DNA of 64,000 bases from Fibrobacter sp. UWB11 (GTDB lineage Bacteria > Fibrobacterota > Fibrobacteria > Fibrobacterales > Fibrobacteraceae): contig NZ_FSRT01000001.1 in NCBI RefSeq assembly GCF_900143015.1, positions 1,054,001 to 1,118,000 of the forward strand. The letters are read 5' to 3'. The notes under the pieces were generated by a model, which saw only the letters and a list, made by a program, of their open reading frames with translations, was not told where the DNA came from and did no database searches. The translations under genes were made by a program, and so were the position numbers. This document shows positions 25,030 through 34,068 of this stretch, in pieces (position 1 is the first letter of the stretch; each line of letters opens with the position of its first letter).

Positions 25030-26010
25030 TTAAGTTTTGGTAGTCTTGCTATTTTTTGTCTTTGGCTTTTTGTCTTGTTTGGGTTTATCCTTGGGGGATA
25101 AATCCTTCAGGAGCATTTTTATAGCTTTTTTGGCTTGCTCGATGCGAGTGTCAATTCGCTTTTGGAATTTGTTTGCAACTTTGTTTGCTCGGCCAAGGAT
25201 TCTGTTTTGCGTAAAATAGCCGATTTCTCTGGAGTCGGCGCAGTGGCTAGACTTTTCACAGACGAGATAGTAGCAGTCTTCGGGGACGACGTAGAATGAA
25301 ATCTTGGAAGAGTCTTTGGCGTTGTACAGTTCGCGCTTGATGCGGATGGGTGTGTTTCCCGGTTCTGCAAGGAATATCTGCAGTTCTACAAGGAAGCGGT
25401 CTTGCCAAGGCATGTAATCGATTTCTTGCAGGCTTACAAGGCGATTTCCGAGTTTGGTGGAGCCTATGCGTTCAAGAGGCATTTCACGATTGCCTTGCCA
25501 AAGGCTCGACTTGATGTAGATTTTTTCGTTCTGCTCGTGCATAAGCGAAATCAGGTAGTCCTGTTCCACATCGTTTAACTTGTTGAAAAAGAGCGTATCG
25601 CCTTTGCGCGGAACATAAATGCTGCGCGTTTCAATAAAGGCGTCTTCGCCATTCCACTTGAAATTGCGGTGAGGCGTATAGACCTTCCCGTTATTCGTGA
25701 TGGTGATGGAATCACCGGGAACGCCCAAAACTCTGCGTACCATATTGTCCTGGTTGCGCATGATGCCCCAAACAAAATCCCCGTCCTTGATATTTTCGGT
25801 GCAGCGGGGGAGCTTGCACATCCACAAAATACCGTGCTTTTTGAATTTGGGGTACAGGGAATTGTCTTGGACTCGAACCGGCTCTATAACGTAATGGCGA
25901 ACACCAATCATGATAGCAAGGACAACACCGAGTATAAAGACCAAGAAAAACACGTGCGCCCTGGAATGGCGTCGTTGTAATGACCTGACTTTACGATCGA
26001 GTGCTGACAT
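25030..26010 (-). CDS. lepB: Signal peptidase I homologue with altered catalytic site
   Basis: A 326-residue S26-family membrane protein. One N-terminal membrane helix spans about 19-41, followed by a periplasmic beta domain. Box B is kept as DNSLYP with the nucleophile serine S51. Box D reads [12 protein letters not shown], so the position of the general-base lysine (K145 in E. coli LepB, IKRAVGLPGD) is R92. In box E the usual GDNR is replaced (CEKSS), while [17 protein letters not shown] is kept. The tail is very basic ([18 protein letters not shown]). It follows lepA by 17 nt, the classical lepA-lepB order. It may be inactive or specialised; another signal peptidase would then be expected elsewhere in the genome. 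Confidence 0.8.
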   Translation of the reverse strand: MSALDRKVRSLQRRHSRAHVFFLVFILGVVLAIMIGVRHYVIEPVRVQDNSLYPKFKKHGILWMCKLPRCTENIKDGDFVWGIMRNQDNMVRRVLGVPGDSITITNNGKVYTPHRNFKWNGEDAFIETRSIYVPRKGDTLFFNKLNDVEQDYLISLMHEQNEKIYIKSSLWQGNREMPLERIGSTKLGNRLVSLQEIDYMPWQDRFLVELQIFLAEPGNTPIRIKRELYNAKDSSKISFYVVPEDCYYLVCEKSSHCADSREIGYFTQNRILGRANKVANKFQKRIDTRIEQAKKAIKMLLKDLSPKDKPKQDKKPKTKNSKTTKT

Positions 26011-26027
26011 TGCTCTACAAACTACAA

Positions 26028-27848
26028 TTAATCGTTGCCGCCGGTGGAATCGTCGCTGAGCGAAAGCACTGCAAGGAATGCCTTTTGCGGCACTTCCACA
26101 GAGCCGATGCTCTTCATGCGCTTCTTACCTTCCTTCTGCTTTTCGAGGAGCTTGCGCTTACGGGTGATGTCACCGCCGTAGCACTTGGCAAGCACGTCCT
26201 TACGCACTGCCTTCACGGTTGAACGGCTGATAATCTTTCCGCCGATAGCACCCTGGATGGCAACGTCGAACTGTTGGCGCGGAATGAGGTCCTTGAGCTT
26301 TACGCAGATGGCGTTTGCGTAGGTGTTGGCCTTGTCGCGGTGGATAATCACGGAGAAAGCGTCAACCGGGTCGCCGTTCAAGAGAATGTCGAGCTTCACG
26401 AGGTTGTTGCGCTTGTATTCGCTCGGCGTGTAGTCGAGACCTGCGTAACCGCGACTCAGAGACTTGAGGCGGTCATAGAAGTCGAACATGATTTCTGCAA
26501 GCGGAAGGTCGTACTTGAGGATGACCTTCGTTTCGTCGATGTATTCCATGGTCTCGAACGTGCCGCGCTTTTCTTCGCAAAGCGTCATCATGGCGCCGAC
26601 ATATTCCTTCGGCGTAAAGATCTGAGCTTTTACGTATGGTTCTTCGATGTAGTCGTAGCGGCTAGCATCGGGGAGCTTGGACGGGCTTTCGATTTTCACC
26701 ATGGAGCCGTCGCTCATGTAAACGTGGTATTCCACGTTCGGCACGGTCGTGATGATGTCCACGTTGAATTCACGGTCCAAACGTTCCTGCACGATTTCCA
26801 TGTGCAGAAGTCCGAGAAAGCCCGTGCGGAAGCCAAAGCCGAGTGCTTCGGAAGTTTCCGGTTCCCAGCAAAGTGCGGAGTCGTTCAGGCGGAGCTTTTC
26901 GAGGGCTTCGCGCAAATCTTTGTAGTCTTCCGGGTCGATGGGGTAGATACCCGAGTAAATCATCGGGAGCACGTCCTTGTAACCCGGGAGCGGTTCTGCG
27001 GCAGGGTTTGCTGCATCCGTGAGCGTATCACCGATTTTCACGTCGCTGATGGTCTTGACGTTTGCAAGCACGTAACCGACCATGCCTTCGGTGAGTTCCG
27101 GGCGCGGATCGCGGCGCATGCTGAATGTACCGACTTCGGTCACCACATATTCGCCGCCTGTCTTCATCATGCGAATCTTCATGCCCGCCTTGAGCGTGCC
27201 TTCGACAATGCGGATGTAGTTGATCACGCCACGGTAGGAATCGTAAACGGAGTCAAAGATTAGAGCCTTGAGCGGCTTGCCAGCATCACCCTTCGGGGCT
27301 GGGATTTCGTCGACAATCTTGTCGAGCACCTGTTCTACGTTGAGGCCCGTCTTTGCAGAAATGCGCGGAATCTGGTCCGGATCGTAGCCGAGCAAATCGC
27401 CCACAAGTTGTGCTACGTGGTCGGGCTGTGCACCCGGAAGGTCTACTTTGTTCAAAACCGGGATGATCGTAAGATCGTTTTCAATGGCGAGGTAGAGGTT
27501 CGAAAGCGTCTGTGCTTCGATGCCTTGGCTAGCATCCACCACGAGGATGGCGCCTTCGCAAGCGGCGAGGGAACGGCTGACTTCGTAAGTGAAGTCCACA
27601 TGCCCCGGGGTGTCGATCATGTTCAAGATGTATTCTTCGCCGTCCTTTTCGTAAACCATGCGGATGGCGTGAGCTTTAATCGTAATGCCGCGTTCGCGTT
27701 CCAGGTCCATGTCGTCCAGGAGCTGGTTCATCATTTCGTTTTTGGAGACCGTCTTGGTCAATTCAATCATTCTGTCGGCCAAGGTGGATTTGCCGTGATC
27801 GATGTGGGCGATAATACTAAAATTGCGAATATTGTTGTTTTGCGGCAT
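26028..27848 (-). CDS. lepA: Elongation factor 4 (LepA GTPase)
   Basis: A ribosome-binding GTPase that acts on stalled or mistranslocated ribosomes. The 606-residue protein has G1 [13 protein letters not shown] (near 14), G3 DTPGHVDF, G4 NKVD, and the LepA-specific C-terminus ending in [20 protein letters not shown]. The length is standard. A TATATTTA element (27874-27881) lies 25 nt upstream. It is the first gene of lepA-lepB. Confidence 0.97.
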   Translation of the reverse strand: MPQNNNIRNFSIIAHIDHGKSTLADRMIELTKTVSKNEMMNQLLDDMDLERERGITIKAHAIRMVYEKDGEEYILNMIDTPGHVDFTYEVSRSLAACEGAILVVDASQGIEAQTLSNLYLAIENDLTIIPVLNKVDLPGAQPDHVAQLVGDLLGYDPDQIPRISAKTGLNVEQVLDKIVDEIPAPKGDAGKPLKALIFDSVYDSYRGVINYIRIVEGTLKAGMKIRMMKTGGEYVVTEVGTFSMRRDPRPELTEGMVGYVLANVKTISDVKIGDTLTDAANPAAEPLPGYKDVLPMIYSGIYPIDPEDYKDLREALEKLRLNDSALCWEPETSEALGFGFRTGFLGLLHMEIVQERLDREFNVDIITTVPNVEYHVYMSDGSMVKIESPSKLPDASRYDYIEEPYVKAQIFTPKEYVGAMMTLCEEKRGTFETMEYIDETKVILKYDLPLAEIMFDFYDRLKSLSRGYAGLDYTPSEYKRNNLVKLDILLNGDPVDAFSVIIHRDKANTYANAICVKLKDLIPRQQFDVAIQGAIGGKIISRSTVKAVRKDVLAKCYGGDITRKRKLLEKQKEGKKRMKSIGSVEVPQKAFLAVLSLSDDSTGGND

Positions 27849-27987
27849 ATTAAGATGTTGAAGAGTTTTTGCGTAAATATAGAAATCTTGTGCCTGTTTA
27901 TTGGTACTCGCTGTGAACCCTTTAAAAAAAAACTATATTCTAGTTGAACAATTTGTTCTTTTAGAACGATAACAACGGAAGATTGCT

Positions 27988-28512
27988 TTGTTTAAAAAGT
28001 TCATTATTTGCAGTGCTTTGTGCCTTGCCGCAAACGCTTTTGCCGCGGGTAAAGTTTTTAACAAGGATTATACGGGGACGACCCAGATTCTTGCCCTGAT
28101 TAAAACTCATGAAGGGGTAATTGAGGTGGACCTGAATTTCAAGGCGGCACCCAATACCGTAGCCAACTTTATTGATCTCGCCAATTCTGGTTTTTACAAC
28201 GGGCTTGTTTTTCACCGTGTCATCCAGGGATTCATGATCCAGGGTGGTGACCCGAATGGCGATGGAACGGGCGGTCCCGGTTACACCATCGACGATGAAA
28301 AGAATGATCTCAAGCATGAAACCGGCGTGATTTCGATGGCAAACAGAGGCCCGAATACCGGTGGCTCGCAATTTTTCATTACGCACCTGCCGCAGCCGCA
28401 TTTGGACGGCAAGCACACGGTGTTTGGCAAGGTCATTAAAGGACACGACGTCGTATGCCGCATTGACCCGAATGATCCGATTTTGAACATTACAATTGTG
28501 GAAAAGAAGTAA
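27988..28512 (+). CDS. Secreted peptidyl-prolyl cis-trans isomerase (cyclophilin)
   Basis: Catalyses proline isomerisation during protein folding, probably in the periplasm. The 174-residue sequence starts with a signal peptide ([21 protein letters not shown]). The cyclophilin core includes [35 protein letters not shown] (with the catalytic arginine in FHR), [10 protein letters not shown] and HTVFGKV. No ATG is available in front of the signal peptide. The start is TTG 27988 with a GGAAG site 6 nt before it. It ends 2 nt before the next gene, so the two form an operon. Confidence 0.9.
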   Translation: MFKKFIICSALCLAANAFAAGKVFNKDYTGTTQILALIKTHEGVIEVDLNFKAAPNTVANFIDLANSGFYNGLVFHRVIQGFMIQGGDPNGDGTGGPGYTIDDEKNDLKHETGVISMANRGPNTGGSQFFITHLPQPHLDGKHTVFGKVIKGHDVVCRIDPNDPILNITIVEKK

Positions 28513-28514
28513 AT

Positions 28515-29609
28515 ATGAGTTCCAAAAAAGCGACATCTAAAGCGCCTGCAAAGGCGAGTGCTTCTGAAAAGAAATCTGCTCCGGCTAAGAAGCCTGCTGC
28601 CAAGGCTGCTGTTCCGGCAAAAAAGGCTCCGGCGAAGGCTGCACCTGCTAAGGCTCCCGCCAAGCCTGCTCCAGCCAAGAAGCCTGCTGCTAAGGCTGCT
28701 CCCGCTCCGGCCAAAAAAGCTCCGGCAAAGGCAGCTCCTGCTAAGGCTGCTCCGGCCAAGAAGCCCGTCGCAAAGAAGGAAGTTCCTGCTAAAAAGGAAC
28801 CTGTTAAAGCGGTAAAGGCGGCTCCGGCTCCTGAAAAAAAGCCGGCTGCAAAATCTGTTGCCGAAACTTCCAAGAAACCCGCTCCGGCAAAAAAGGTTGA
28901 ACCGGCAGTCGTGGCTAAGGCTCCGGCAACTCCCAAGAAGGCTCCCGAAAAAGAAGTTGCAAAGGAAGTCGAAAAGAAAGTCGTGAAGGAACCTGTTAAG
29001 GAAGTTGTTGAAAAAGCAGCTGAAAAGGCTCCTGAAAAAGTTTCTGAAAAACCGAAAGTTGATGCTCCCGAGAAAGTTGAAGTGAAGAAGGCATCTGTGA
29101 AGTCTGATTATCCGTATGCAGTTTTGCTTGAAGGCGGCAAGAAGCCTTGCAAGTTCATCATGTTTGTTGAAATTGATGAACAGGAAGAACGCGCCAACAA
29201 GAAAAAGGTTACTTCTGAAATGAAGAACCTCGAAAAGAAGCCGACTTCTGCAATCCGCCACAAGATTTCTCTTGCTGAAGAAACGCAGGAAGAATTGACG
29301 GAACGTATCTTGAAGGAACTTGAAGAACAGAATGCCGCATTCACGCGTGAGGCTGCAACGCAAATTTGTACGCGTTGCAACAAGAATCTCGTGTCTCCAG
29401 AATTCTGGGTCGATAAGCATCTCGGCTATTGCGAAGAATGTGCAGCTATTTTGCACTTGGGTCAGTCCAAGGAAGCCCGCAAGGTGGAATACCAGTTGGG
29501 CGCAATGGGCGGTGACTCTCTCGACGAAGTGGAGGACGATGATATCGAAGGACCGGACGCAGCAGCTTTGAAGGAAGCTGAAGAAGAACTCGCCGATTTC
29601 GACGATTAA
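28515..29609 (+). CDS. Histone-H1-like PAKKA-repeat tail fused to a DksA/TraR-type zinc finger
   Basis: A 364-residue protein. Residues about 5-195 are low-complexity Ala/Lys/Pro repeats (such as KKPAAKAAPAPAKKAPAKAA), turning to Glu/Lys/Val-rich in the second half. This resembles histone-H1/Hc1-like tails and is likely disordered and DNA-binding. The C-terminal part has a probable helical hairpin (about 225-280) and a C4 zinc finger: C285-x2-C288-x17-C306-x2-C309, the exact DksA spacing. An acidic tail (DEVEDDDIEGPDAAA) ends it. It may act on RNA polymerase or on the nucleoid. The GC-biased repeats create long false open frames on the other strand. Confidence 0.82.
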   Translation: MSSKKATSKAPAKASASEKKSAPAKKPAAKAAVPAKKAPAKAAPAKAPAKPAPAKKPAAKAAPAPAKKAPAKAAPAKAAPAKKPVAKKEVPAKKEPVKAVKAAPAPEKKPAAKSVAETSKKPAPAKKVEPAVVAKAPATPKKAPEKEVAKEVEKKVVKEPVKEVVEKAAEKAPEKVSEKPKVDAPEKVEVKKASVKSDYPYAVLLEGGKKPCKFIMFVEIDEQEERANKKKVTSEMKNLEKKPTSAIRHKISLAEETQEELTERILKELEEQNAAFTREAATQICTRCNKNLVSPEFWVDKHLGYCEECAAILHLGQSKEARKVEYQLGAMGGDSLDEVEDDDIEGPDAAALKEAEEELADFDD

Positions 29610-29636
29610 TTTGTCTCCACGACCTGTCATTCTAAA

Positions 29637-29670
29637 TAAAAAAGCCGAGGCGTTGAACCTCGGTTTTTAT
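29637..29670. terminator. Bidirectional terminator between the DksA-like gene and lexA
   Basis: CCGAGG / CCTCGG with a 7-nt loop has A-runs on the left and T-runs on the right, so it can serve both converging genes. Confidence 0.8.
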
Positions 29671-29699
29671 TTTTGTCTTTCTGGATTAATTTAAATAAA

Positions 29700-30353
29700 T
29701 TAATTAACCTTTCTCATCACGCCGATGACGCGGCCTGCAATTGAAAAGTCTTTTTTATTGTTCACAATAATCGGCTTGTACTTCGGGTTTGCCGGACGTA
29801 GTTCAACATGATCTGCGCTCGGGTGGTAGTACTTGACCGTTGCTTCGTTATCGATCTGTGCAACAACAATTTCGCCAAGATCGGCAGTCTTTTGCTGACG
29901 AGCGAAAATCAAGTCGCCATCGAAAATACCGGCGTTGATCATGGAGTCACCCTTGACGCGCAGCGCGAAAACATCGCTACGGCAGGCGAGGAAGTCTCTA
30001 TCAATCGTAACAGTGCCTTCGAGATTCTGTACGGCAAGAATCGGCGTACCAGCGGCAACTCGACCGACAATTGGAATCTCAATTGTATTGCTTGCAACTT
30101 CCTTGTTAGATTCTTTATCGTCGCTTAAAATTTCGATACCGCGGCTGAGGCGCGGAGAGCGGTTGATGTAACCTTTCTTGATGAGGGCTGCGAGAATGGA
30201 ACGCACACCGTTCGTAGAAGAAATATCGAAGTGGTTGCCGATTTCGCGAACCGTTGGCGGCATGTGGTTTTCCTTAGAATACTTCTTAATGTATTCGTAG
30301 ATTTCCTCTTGTCTGGCCGTCATTTCTTTGCGTTTTTCGTTGTTGTTTTCCAT
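29700..30353 (-). CDS. lexA: LexA repressor
   Basis: SOS-response repressor that cleaves itself when stimulated by RecA. The start is the ATG at 30353, after a GAGAGG ribosome site, giving 217 residues; an open frame continues 22 codons upstream without support. The winged-helix domain (about 11-75) has [20 protein letters not shown]. The cleavage bond is A101-G102 (RVAAGTP), and the dyad is S137 (GDSMIN) and K174 (ATVKYY). A LexA box lies upstream at 30405-30418, so it is autoregulated. Confidence 0.95.
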   Translation of the reverse strand: MENNNEKRKEMTARQEEIYEYIKKYSKENHMPPTVREIGNHFDISSTNGVRSILAALIKKGYINRSPRLSRGIEILSDDKESNKEVASNTIEIPIVGRVAAGTPILAVQNLEGTVTIDRDFLACRSDVFALRVKGDSMINAGIFDGDLIFARQQKTADLGEIVVAQIDNEATVKYYHPSADHVELRPANPKYKPIIVNNKKDFSIAGRVIGVMRKVN

Positions 30354-30404
30354 TTTTTGCCTCTCGTCATAAAGGGTTCTGGAATTTATACAATATAAAT
30401 ATAA

Positions 30405-30418
30405 TGCACAACTGGGCA
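30405..30418 (-). promoter_or_regulatory. LexA box
   Basis: Minus-strand TGCCCAGTTGTGCA fits TGC-N-C-N4-GTGCA, the operator reported for Fibrobacter succinogenes LexA, recalled from the literature. It is 52 nt upstream of the lexA start. It differs from the E. coli CTGT-N8-ACAG and the Bacillus GAAC-N4-GTTC boxes. Confidence 0.85.
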
Positions 30419-30519
30419 ATTGTCAATATTTTCAGTGCACAAAAGTGAAGTTTTTATGAAAAAATTTGTTATAGATGAAATTTTTTAGTCGTTTTGTTCA
30501 TATTTACAGCAATCTTTGC

Positions 30520-30527
30520 TATATTTG
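30520..30527 (+). promoter_or_regulatory. Putative -7 element (TATATTTG) of tRNA-Pro
   Basis: TATATTTG lies 9 nt before the first base of the tRNA. Because tRNA transcripts start close to the mature 5' end, this supports reading TAnnTTTG as the promoter -7 box in this genome. Confidence 0.55.
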
Positions 30528-30536
30528 CATGCACTT

Positions 30537-30610
30537 CGGGGTGTAGCTCAGCCTGGTAGAGCGTCTGCTTTGGGAGCAGAATGTCGTCAGTTCGAATCTG
30601 GCTACCCCGA
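30537..30610 (+). tRNA. tRNA-Pro (anticodon UGG)
   Basis: A 74-nt cloverleaf. The acceptor strand is CGGGGTG pairing with TACCCCG plus discriminator A. The D arm starts GCTCAGCCTGGTAGAGC. The anticodon loop is TTTGGGA between TCTGC and GCAGA, giving anticodon TGG. The T arm contains GTTCGAATC. CCA is not encoded. Confidence 0.95.
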
Positions 30611-30830
30611 TACACAAAGAGCCGCCCCGCAGGGGTGGCTCTTTGTGTATTTGGTGGGGTGCCAGAGGAACTGACGAAGTCAGTTCGACAAAATCCGCCA
30701 ATGTTTGAACGGAGAGAAAACGAATGGCGGATTTTGCGCTGCACGCGTGCGTGCAGCCCGTAGGGCTCGAGCCACTCGGCGTAGCCGAATAGGGGCGAGA
30801 GCAATCTGGCTACCCCGATGCTCAATCGGG
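30610..30830. repeat. Array of consecutive perfect hairpins downstream of tRNA-Pro
   Basis: Back-to-back inverted repeats are seen at 30610-30650 (about 18-bp stem, ATACACAAAGAGCC outer part), 30669-30687 (GAACTGAC-GAA-GTCAGTTC), 30690-30735 (AAAATCCGCCA / TGGCGGATTTT), 30739-30758 (GCTGCACGC-GT-GCGTGCAGC), 30776-30788 (TCGGC-GTA-GCCGA) and about 30815-30830 (CCCGA / TCGGG). Near 30802 the string CAATCTGGCTACCCCGAT repeats the 3' end of the tRNA. No protein gene is supported here. It could be a structured RNA, a tRNA-derived repeat or the trace of an integration event. Confidence 0.6.
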
Positions 30831-30872
30831 AAGCCAGCGCAGCCAATCTGACTACTCCGCGCATTTTTTAGT

Positions 30873-30911
30873 AAAAAAATCTCCGCAACACTAGTGTTAC
30901 GGAGATTTTTG
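30873..30911. terminator. Bidirectional terminator after the hairpin array
   Basis: AAAAATCTCCG / CGGAGATTTTT encloses the palindrome AACACTAGTGTT, with A and T runs on either side. Confidence 0.75.
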
Positions 30912-31017
30912 TTGTTTGGGGGATATGTCCCTAATATAACTATTCAATATAAATAAGAAATTGCTTTTTACTTTACTAAATGATATGACTGTATCAATTG
31001 TATTTATTCGAGTTTCT

Positions 31018-31692
31018 TCATTCTTTTCTCAAAAAATATCTATCCGTAGGGAAATAATCTATAAGAAATGACCCTTGATAAACAGTATAATATTCAGTTC
31101 CGGTATGCGCGGCCATATAAGTGCGTTTGCTTACTGTTATGCTCGATTTGCTGCTGAAAATAAGGTCGTAATGCATCCCAGATCTCGATGTCCATGTATC
31201 TTTGTCGATAAGGATTTCTTTTTGGAGTGTCGGCTTTTGCGTGAATCTTGCTGGGATTTCGATAACTTGCGGGATAGAAACTCCAATGGCGAGTAATACT
31301 AGAATAACAAATTCAAAAATGAATTTGTTTAAAGTTGGTTCTTTGTTGTCTTTTCTTGGAGGCAATACTTTAAAGATATGTAAAATAATGCCCAAACCAA
31401 AGCTTATAAAGAAGGCTAATGAAATTCTAAGTAATGTACTGTATTGCTCTCGTTCTACGAGCTTGTTCAAAAAAGTTTCGTCGATGAAATATCCGAGATG
31501 GAACGAATTTGTTTTTGCTTTTAGAAAGAAAAATGCTATAATGAAACAAGCCTCTAGTATGAATAAAATAATTAGTGCCTTCTTTCTTAGTGAATTTTTG
31601 GGGGCGGGATTTATCGTCCCTTCTTCGGAGGGTGGGAGAGGTTGACTCTCCATCATCATTGCTTTTCTGCGTCTTTTGGCTGCTCTGGACAT
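31018..31692 (-). CDS. Membrane protein of unknown function (224 aa)
   Basis: Not recognised. A basic N-terminus (MSRAAKRRRKAMM) precedes three membrane helices at about 33-55, 86-110 and 127-150. A soluble C-terminal domain of about 70 residues should lie outside the cytoplasm. The gene is AT-rich. It lies downstream of, and in the same direction as, the CotH gene, but a terminator separates them. Confidence 0.6.
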   Translation of the reverse strand: MSRAAKRRRKAMMMESQPLPPSEEGTINPAPKNSLRKKALIILFILEACFIIAFFFLKAKTNSFHLGYFIDETFLNKLVEREQYSTLLRISLAFFISFGLGIILHIFKVLPPRKDNKEPTLNKFIFEFVILVLLAIGVSIPQVIEIPARFTQKPTLQKEILIDKDTWTSRSGMHYDLIFSSKSSITVSKRTYMAAHTGTEYYTVYQGSFLIDYFPTDRYFLRKE

Positions 31693-31703
31693 GCTCTTAA
31701 TAT

Positions 31704-31733
31704 AAAAAATCCCCGCATTACTTATTTGCGGGG
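31704..31733 (-). terminator. Terminator of the CotH-family gene
   Basis: Minus-strand CCCCGCA / TGCGGGG hairpin followed by six T, about 25 nt after the stop at 31756. It ends just upstream of the next start. Confidence 0.8.
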
Positions 31734-31755
31734 AGGAGAATAGAATATAAATATT

Positions 31756-34068
31756 TTATTTGAACTGTGCTGTGATGGTCAAGCCTTCTCTTGGTGTAAC
31801 CTTGTGCGGATTTTCGGTGGAACCATCAGACCATCCCGTGAATACTGCACCAGAGCTTGCCACTGCAGTCAACAACAACTCGTTATTGTTGAAGAACTTG
31901 CATTGGTAATTGTTGTTCGGAAGTTTCATGTTGTCTACAAGAACGGAACCATTTCCACTTGCGCCAATTGTTACAGAAACTTCGTTTTCGAGGTCAAAAC
32001 GTTCGACCATTTCTTTCTTGATGGTTTCGCTGCGATTCTTGGCGTAAGCAATCAAGTTGTTTCCGTTCGGATCCCACTTGAAGTTTGCCTGGTTACGTGG
32101 CCAGCGCTGTTCGTCACGTTGCTGTTCCGAAGAGGGAATAGTGGCCATCATGGATTGTACGGTCTTTTGCACTTTTTCGTATGTCAAGTAGCTGTTCAAC
32201 AAAATGCAAGCGTTGTTGATGAAGAGTCGCTTGAAGTCTGGGTTGTTGAGAAGTTTGCTGAGCATGGTGCCGGGGCCTGCGCTTGCGCCACCTCCGCCAA
32301 AACCGCCAAAGCCTCCAAATCCGCCTCCACCGAAGCCGCCCCACATGCCTCCTTGGTTGCCCTGATTGCCTTGGTTTCCTGTAGAGTTCTGCTTTGCGCC
32401 GAGCACCCAATCGAACATGTTCTGGTTGTCGACATCGAAACCGCTAATGCCCGGCGAAAATCCGAAACCGTGGTCGGTATCGAAAGCGACGAACTTGAAC
32501 GGATGACCATTGCCACCCCAGGCGCGCACATTGTTGGTGGGCCAGTCGCCATTGTGGAAATACATTTCGGCGAACATGTATTGTGCAAAACTGTTCACAT
32601 TGAGCTTAGTCTTTACTTGCTCATATTGAGCGTTGTTCTCGCCTGCATAATTTGCGCTGCTGATTTCGTTGTAAAGCTGCTGGTATTCCGTTGTAGAAGC
32701 GCCGTTGGTGCCGCTAGCTTCCAGTCCTGTTCCCGTAATCTTTATCATGTTGATGGACTTGGAATCAATGCCGTAATTTGTTTCGACAAAGTTTCTGTTG
32801 AGGCGTTCGCGCATGTCGTGAATGCCGAAGTATTCGCCGTTGTAGAACACAACCACTTGGCGGCTGCGCTGGTAATCAACATCGGTGCCTTCTAAAAGGG
32901 CTGTCATCATGGCATCGCCAACATAGTCGCTCCAGAAACGGTTACCGTTGTTGCGCAAGTTGAATGCCTTGAATTTTTTTGCATCAGAGCGTGTCTTGAA
33001 CAAGGAATATTTGAGGACCTTGTCTCCGTAGATGTCGTTGTCCATCTTAATCGCAACGCTCTTTTTGGGCTTGTAACGACTCCAATTTCCGATGATGGAA
33101 ATACCTGCGTCAATTTCCCAAGCTTTGCTCTTGGATGAACTTCCGTTTTCGAAATATTCTACGTGAGCGGGGAGTTCGTCGTCGCGCCAAAAGTTTGCGC
33201 CCTTGCAGGGTTCTGTGCATTTCGGGTTGTTGTTGTCGGTTACGTTGCTCCCTCCGCCACCCATGTTGCCCCAATTGCCCATACCCCCCGCGGCACCGCC
33301 AACATTACCAGTTGCATAGAGTCCGTCTGTGGAATCGAACATGTCGTGATGATTAACGGTTATGGCAACGACTGGCATCGAAACGCTTTCATTGATGAAA
33401 TATGTTTGCGTTGTCGTGTCGATGGCTTGTCCGTTTACGAATTCAGAACAGCGTATAACTGTGTTTTCGGTAAGCGTTTTTGCTTCTGTAATTTGCTCGG
33501 ATTGTTGAGTCGGGAAGGATCCGTCAAAAGTACAGCGGATTTCACCACCTTTTTGCGGGGTAAGCGGATTGATGGTGAGGTTGGAATAGAATCCTGCTGC
33601 CGGGAGGAAACTGTCCTTGGGCTTGTGATTATCGTCGTAATCTTTTAGCCCGCTAGAAGATGATGCGACAATTGCTGTAGAAGAGCTGCTTGCTACAGAA
33701 GCATACGAAATAGCATAGGAACTAGATGAAAATGCTGGAAGCTGGGCTATTACCGAACTGCTTGCTGGTGCAATTGCTGAACTTGAAATTGTGACAAGCG
33801 AGGAAGAACTGTTAGAAGCTTTATCGCTAGATGATTCCGAATTCGATGGAAATTGCGAGGATTCGTTGGATTGAACTTTGGATGAAGAAGATTTTATTGC
33901 CGGAGTAGATGAATTCGAATCGTTGTGATTACTTTGCTCGGCAGATGAAGACGTTTCTTCACTGATTTGAGGAATATCGTTGAACGGAGCCGCCGCATTG
34001 TCATCGGTGCAACCGCAAAAGTACACACTCGCAAAAGCGAGAGACCAAACCACGAGTTTTTTTTGCAT
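31756..34068 (-). CDS. CotH kinase family lipoprotein
   Basis: A 770-residue surface lipoprotein. The signal ends at C20 (or C18) in VYFCGC. A long Ser-rich linker (about 35-150, with many SSSS runs) follows. A chitobiase-like beta domain with CTFDGSFPTQQS lies at about 165-230. The CotH domain (about 235-680) has GEYFGIHDMRERLNRNF and FVAFDTDHGFGF, whose aspartates match the metal-binding DxD of CotH protein kinases. A glycine-rich insert (GGFGGGGFGGFGGFGGGG) splits the CotH domain. A C-terminal beta domain has VFTGWSDGSTENPHKVT, as in bacterial surface repeats. The role is likely extracellular phosphorylation or cell-surface attachment. Confidence 0.85.
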   Translation of the reverse strand: MQKKLVVWSLAFASVYFCGCTDDNAAAPFNDIPQISEETSSSAEQSNHNDSNSSTPAIKSSSSKVQSNESSQFPSNSESSSDKASNSSSSLVTISSSAIAPASSSVIAQLPAFSSSSYAISYASVASSSSTAIVASSSSGLKDYDDNHKPKDSFLPAAGFYSNLTINPLTPQKGGEIRCTFDGSFPTQQSEQITEAKTLTENTVIRCSEFVNGQAIDTTTQTYFINESVSMPVVAITVNHHDMFDSTDGLYATGNVGGAAGGMGNWGNMGGGGSNVTDNNNPKCTEPCKGANFWRDDELPAHVEYFENGSSSKSKAWEIDAGISIIGNWSRYKPKKSVAIKMDNDIYGDKVLKYSLFKTRSDAKKFKAFNLRNNGNRFWSDYVGDAMMTALLEGTDVDYQRSRQVVVFYNGEYFGIHDMRERLNRNFVETNYGIDSKSINMIKITGTGLEASGTNGASTTEYQQLYNEISSANYAGENNAQYEQVKTKLNVNSFAQYMFAEMYFHNGDWPTNNVRAWGGNGHPFKFVAFDTDHGFGFSPGISGFDVDNQNMFDWVLGAKQNSTGNQGNQGNQGGMWGGFGGGGFGGFGGFGGGGASAGPGTMLSKLLNNPDFKRLFINNACILLNSYLTYEKVQKTVQSMMATIPSSEQQRDEQRWPRNQANFKWDPNGNNLIAYAKNRSETIKKEMVERFDLENEVSVTIGASGNGSVLVDNMKLPNNNYQCKFFNNNELLLTAVASSGAVFTGWSDGSTENPHKVTPREGLTITAQFK

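Noticed and set aside
24852-25043. Plus-strand 63-codon frame in the dut-lepB gap
   Set aside because: No ribosome site, hydrophobic random-looking composition, and it overlaps the end of the converging lepB gene. A shorter ATG frame inside (24951) is equally unsupported.
28281-29630. Minus-strand frame of 449 codons rich in Phe/Arg/Ser, and a 148-codon frame rich in AGAF repeats (28490-28936)
   Set aside because: Both are antisense shadows of the PAKKA repeats and the cyclophilin gene. Their low-complexity sequence simply mirrors the GC-biased repeat codons.
30469-30864. Minus-strand 131-codon frame containing GSQIRTDDILLPKQTLY
   Set aside because: It is the antisense of tRNA-Pro plus the hairpin array. 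This exact kind of peptide is a well-known artefact of antisense tRNA translation.
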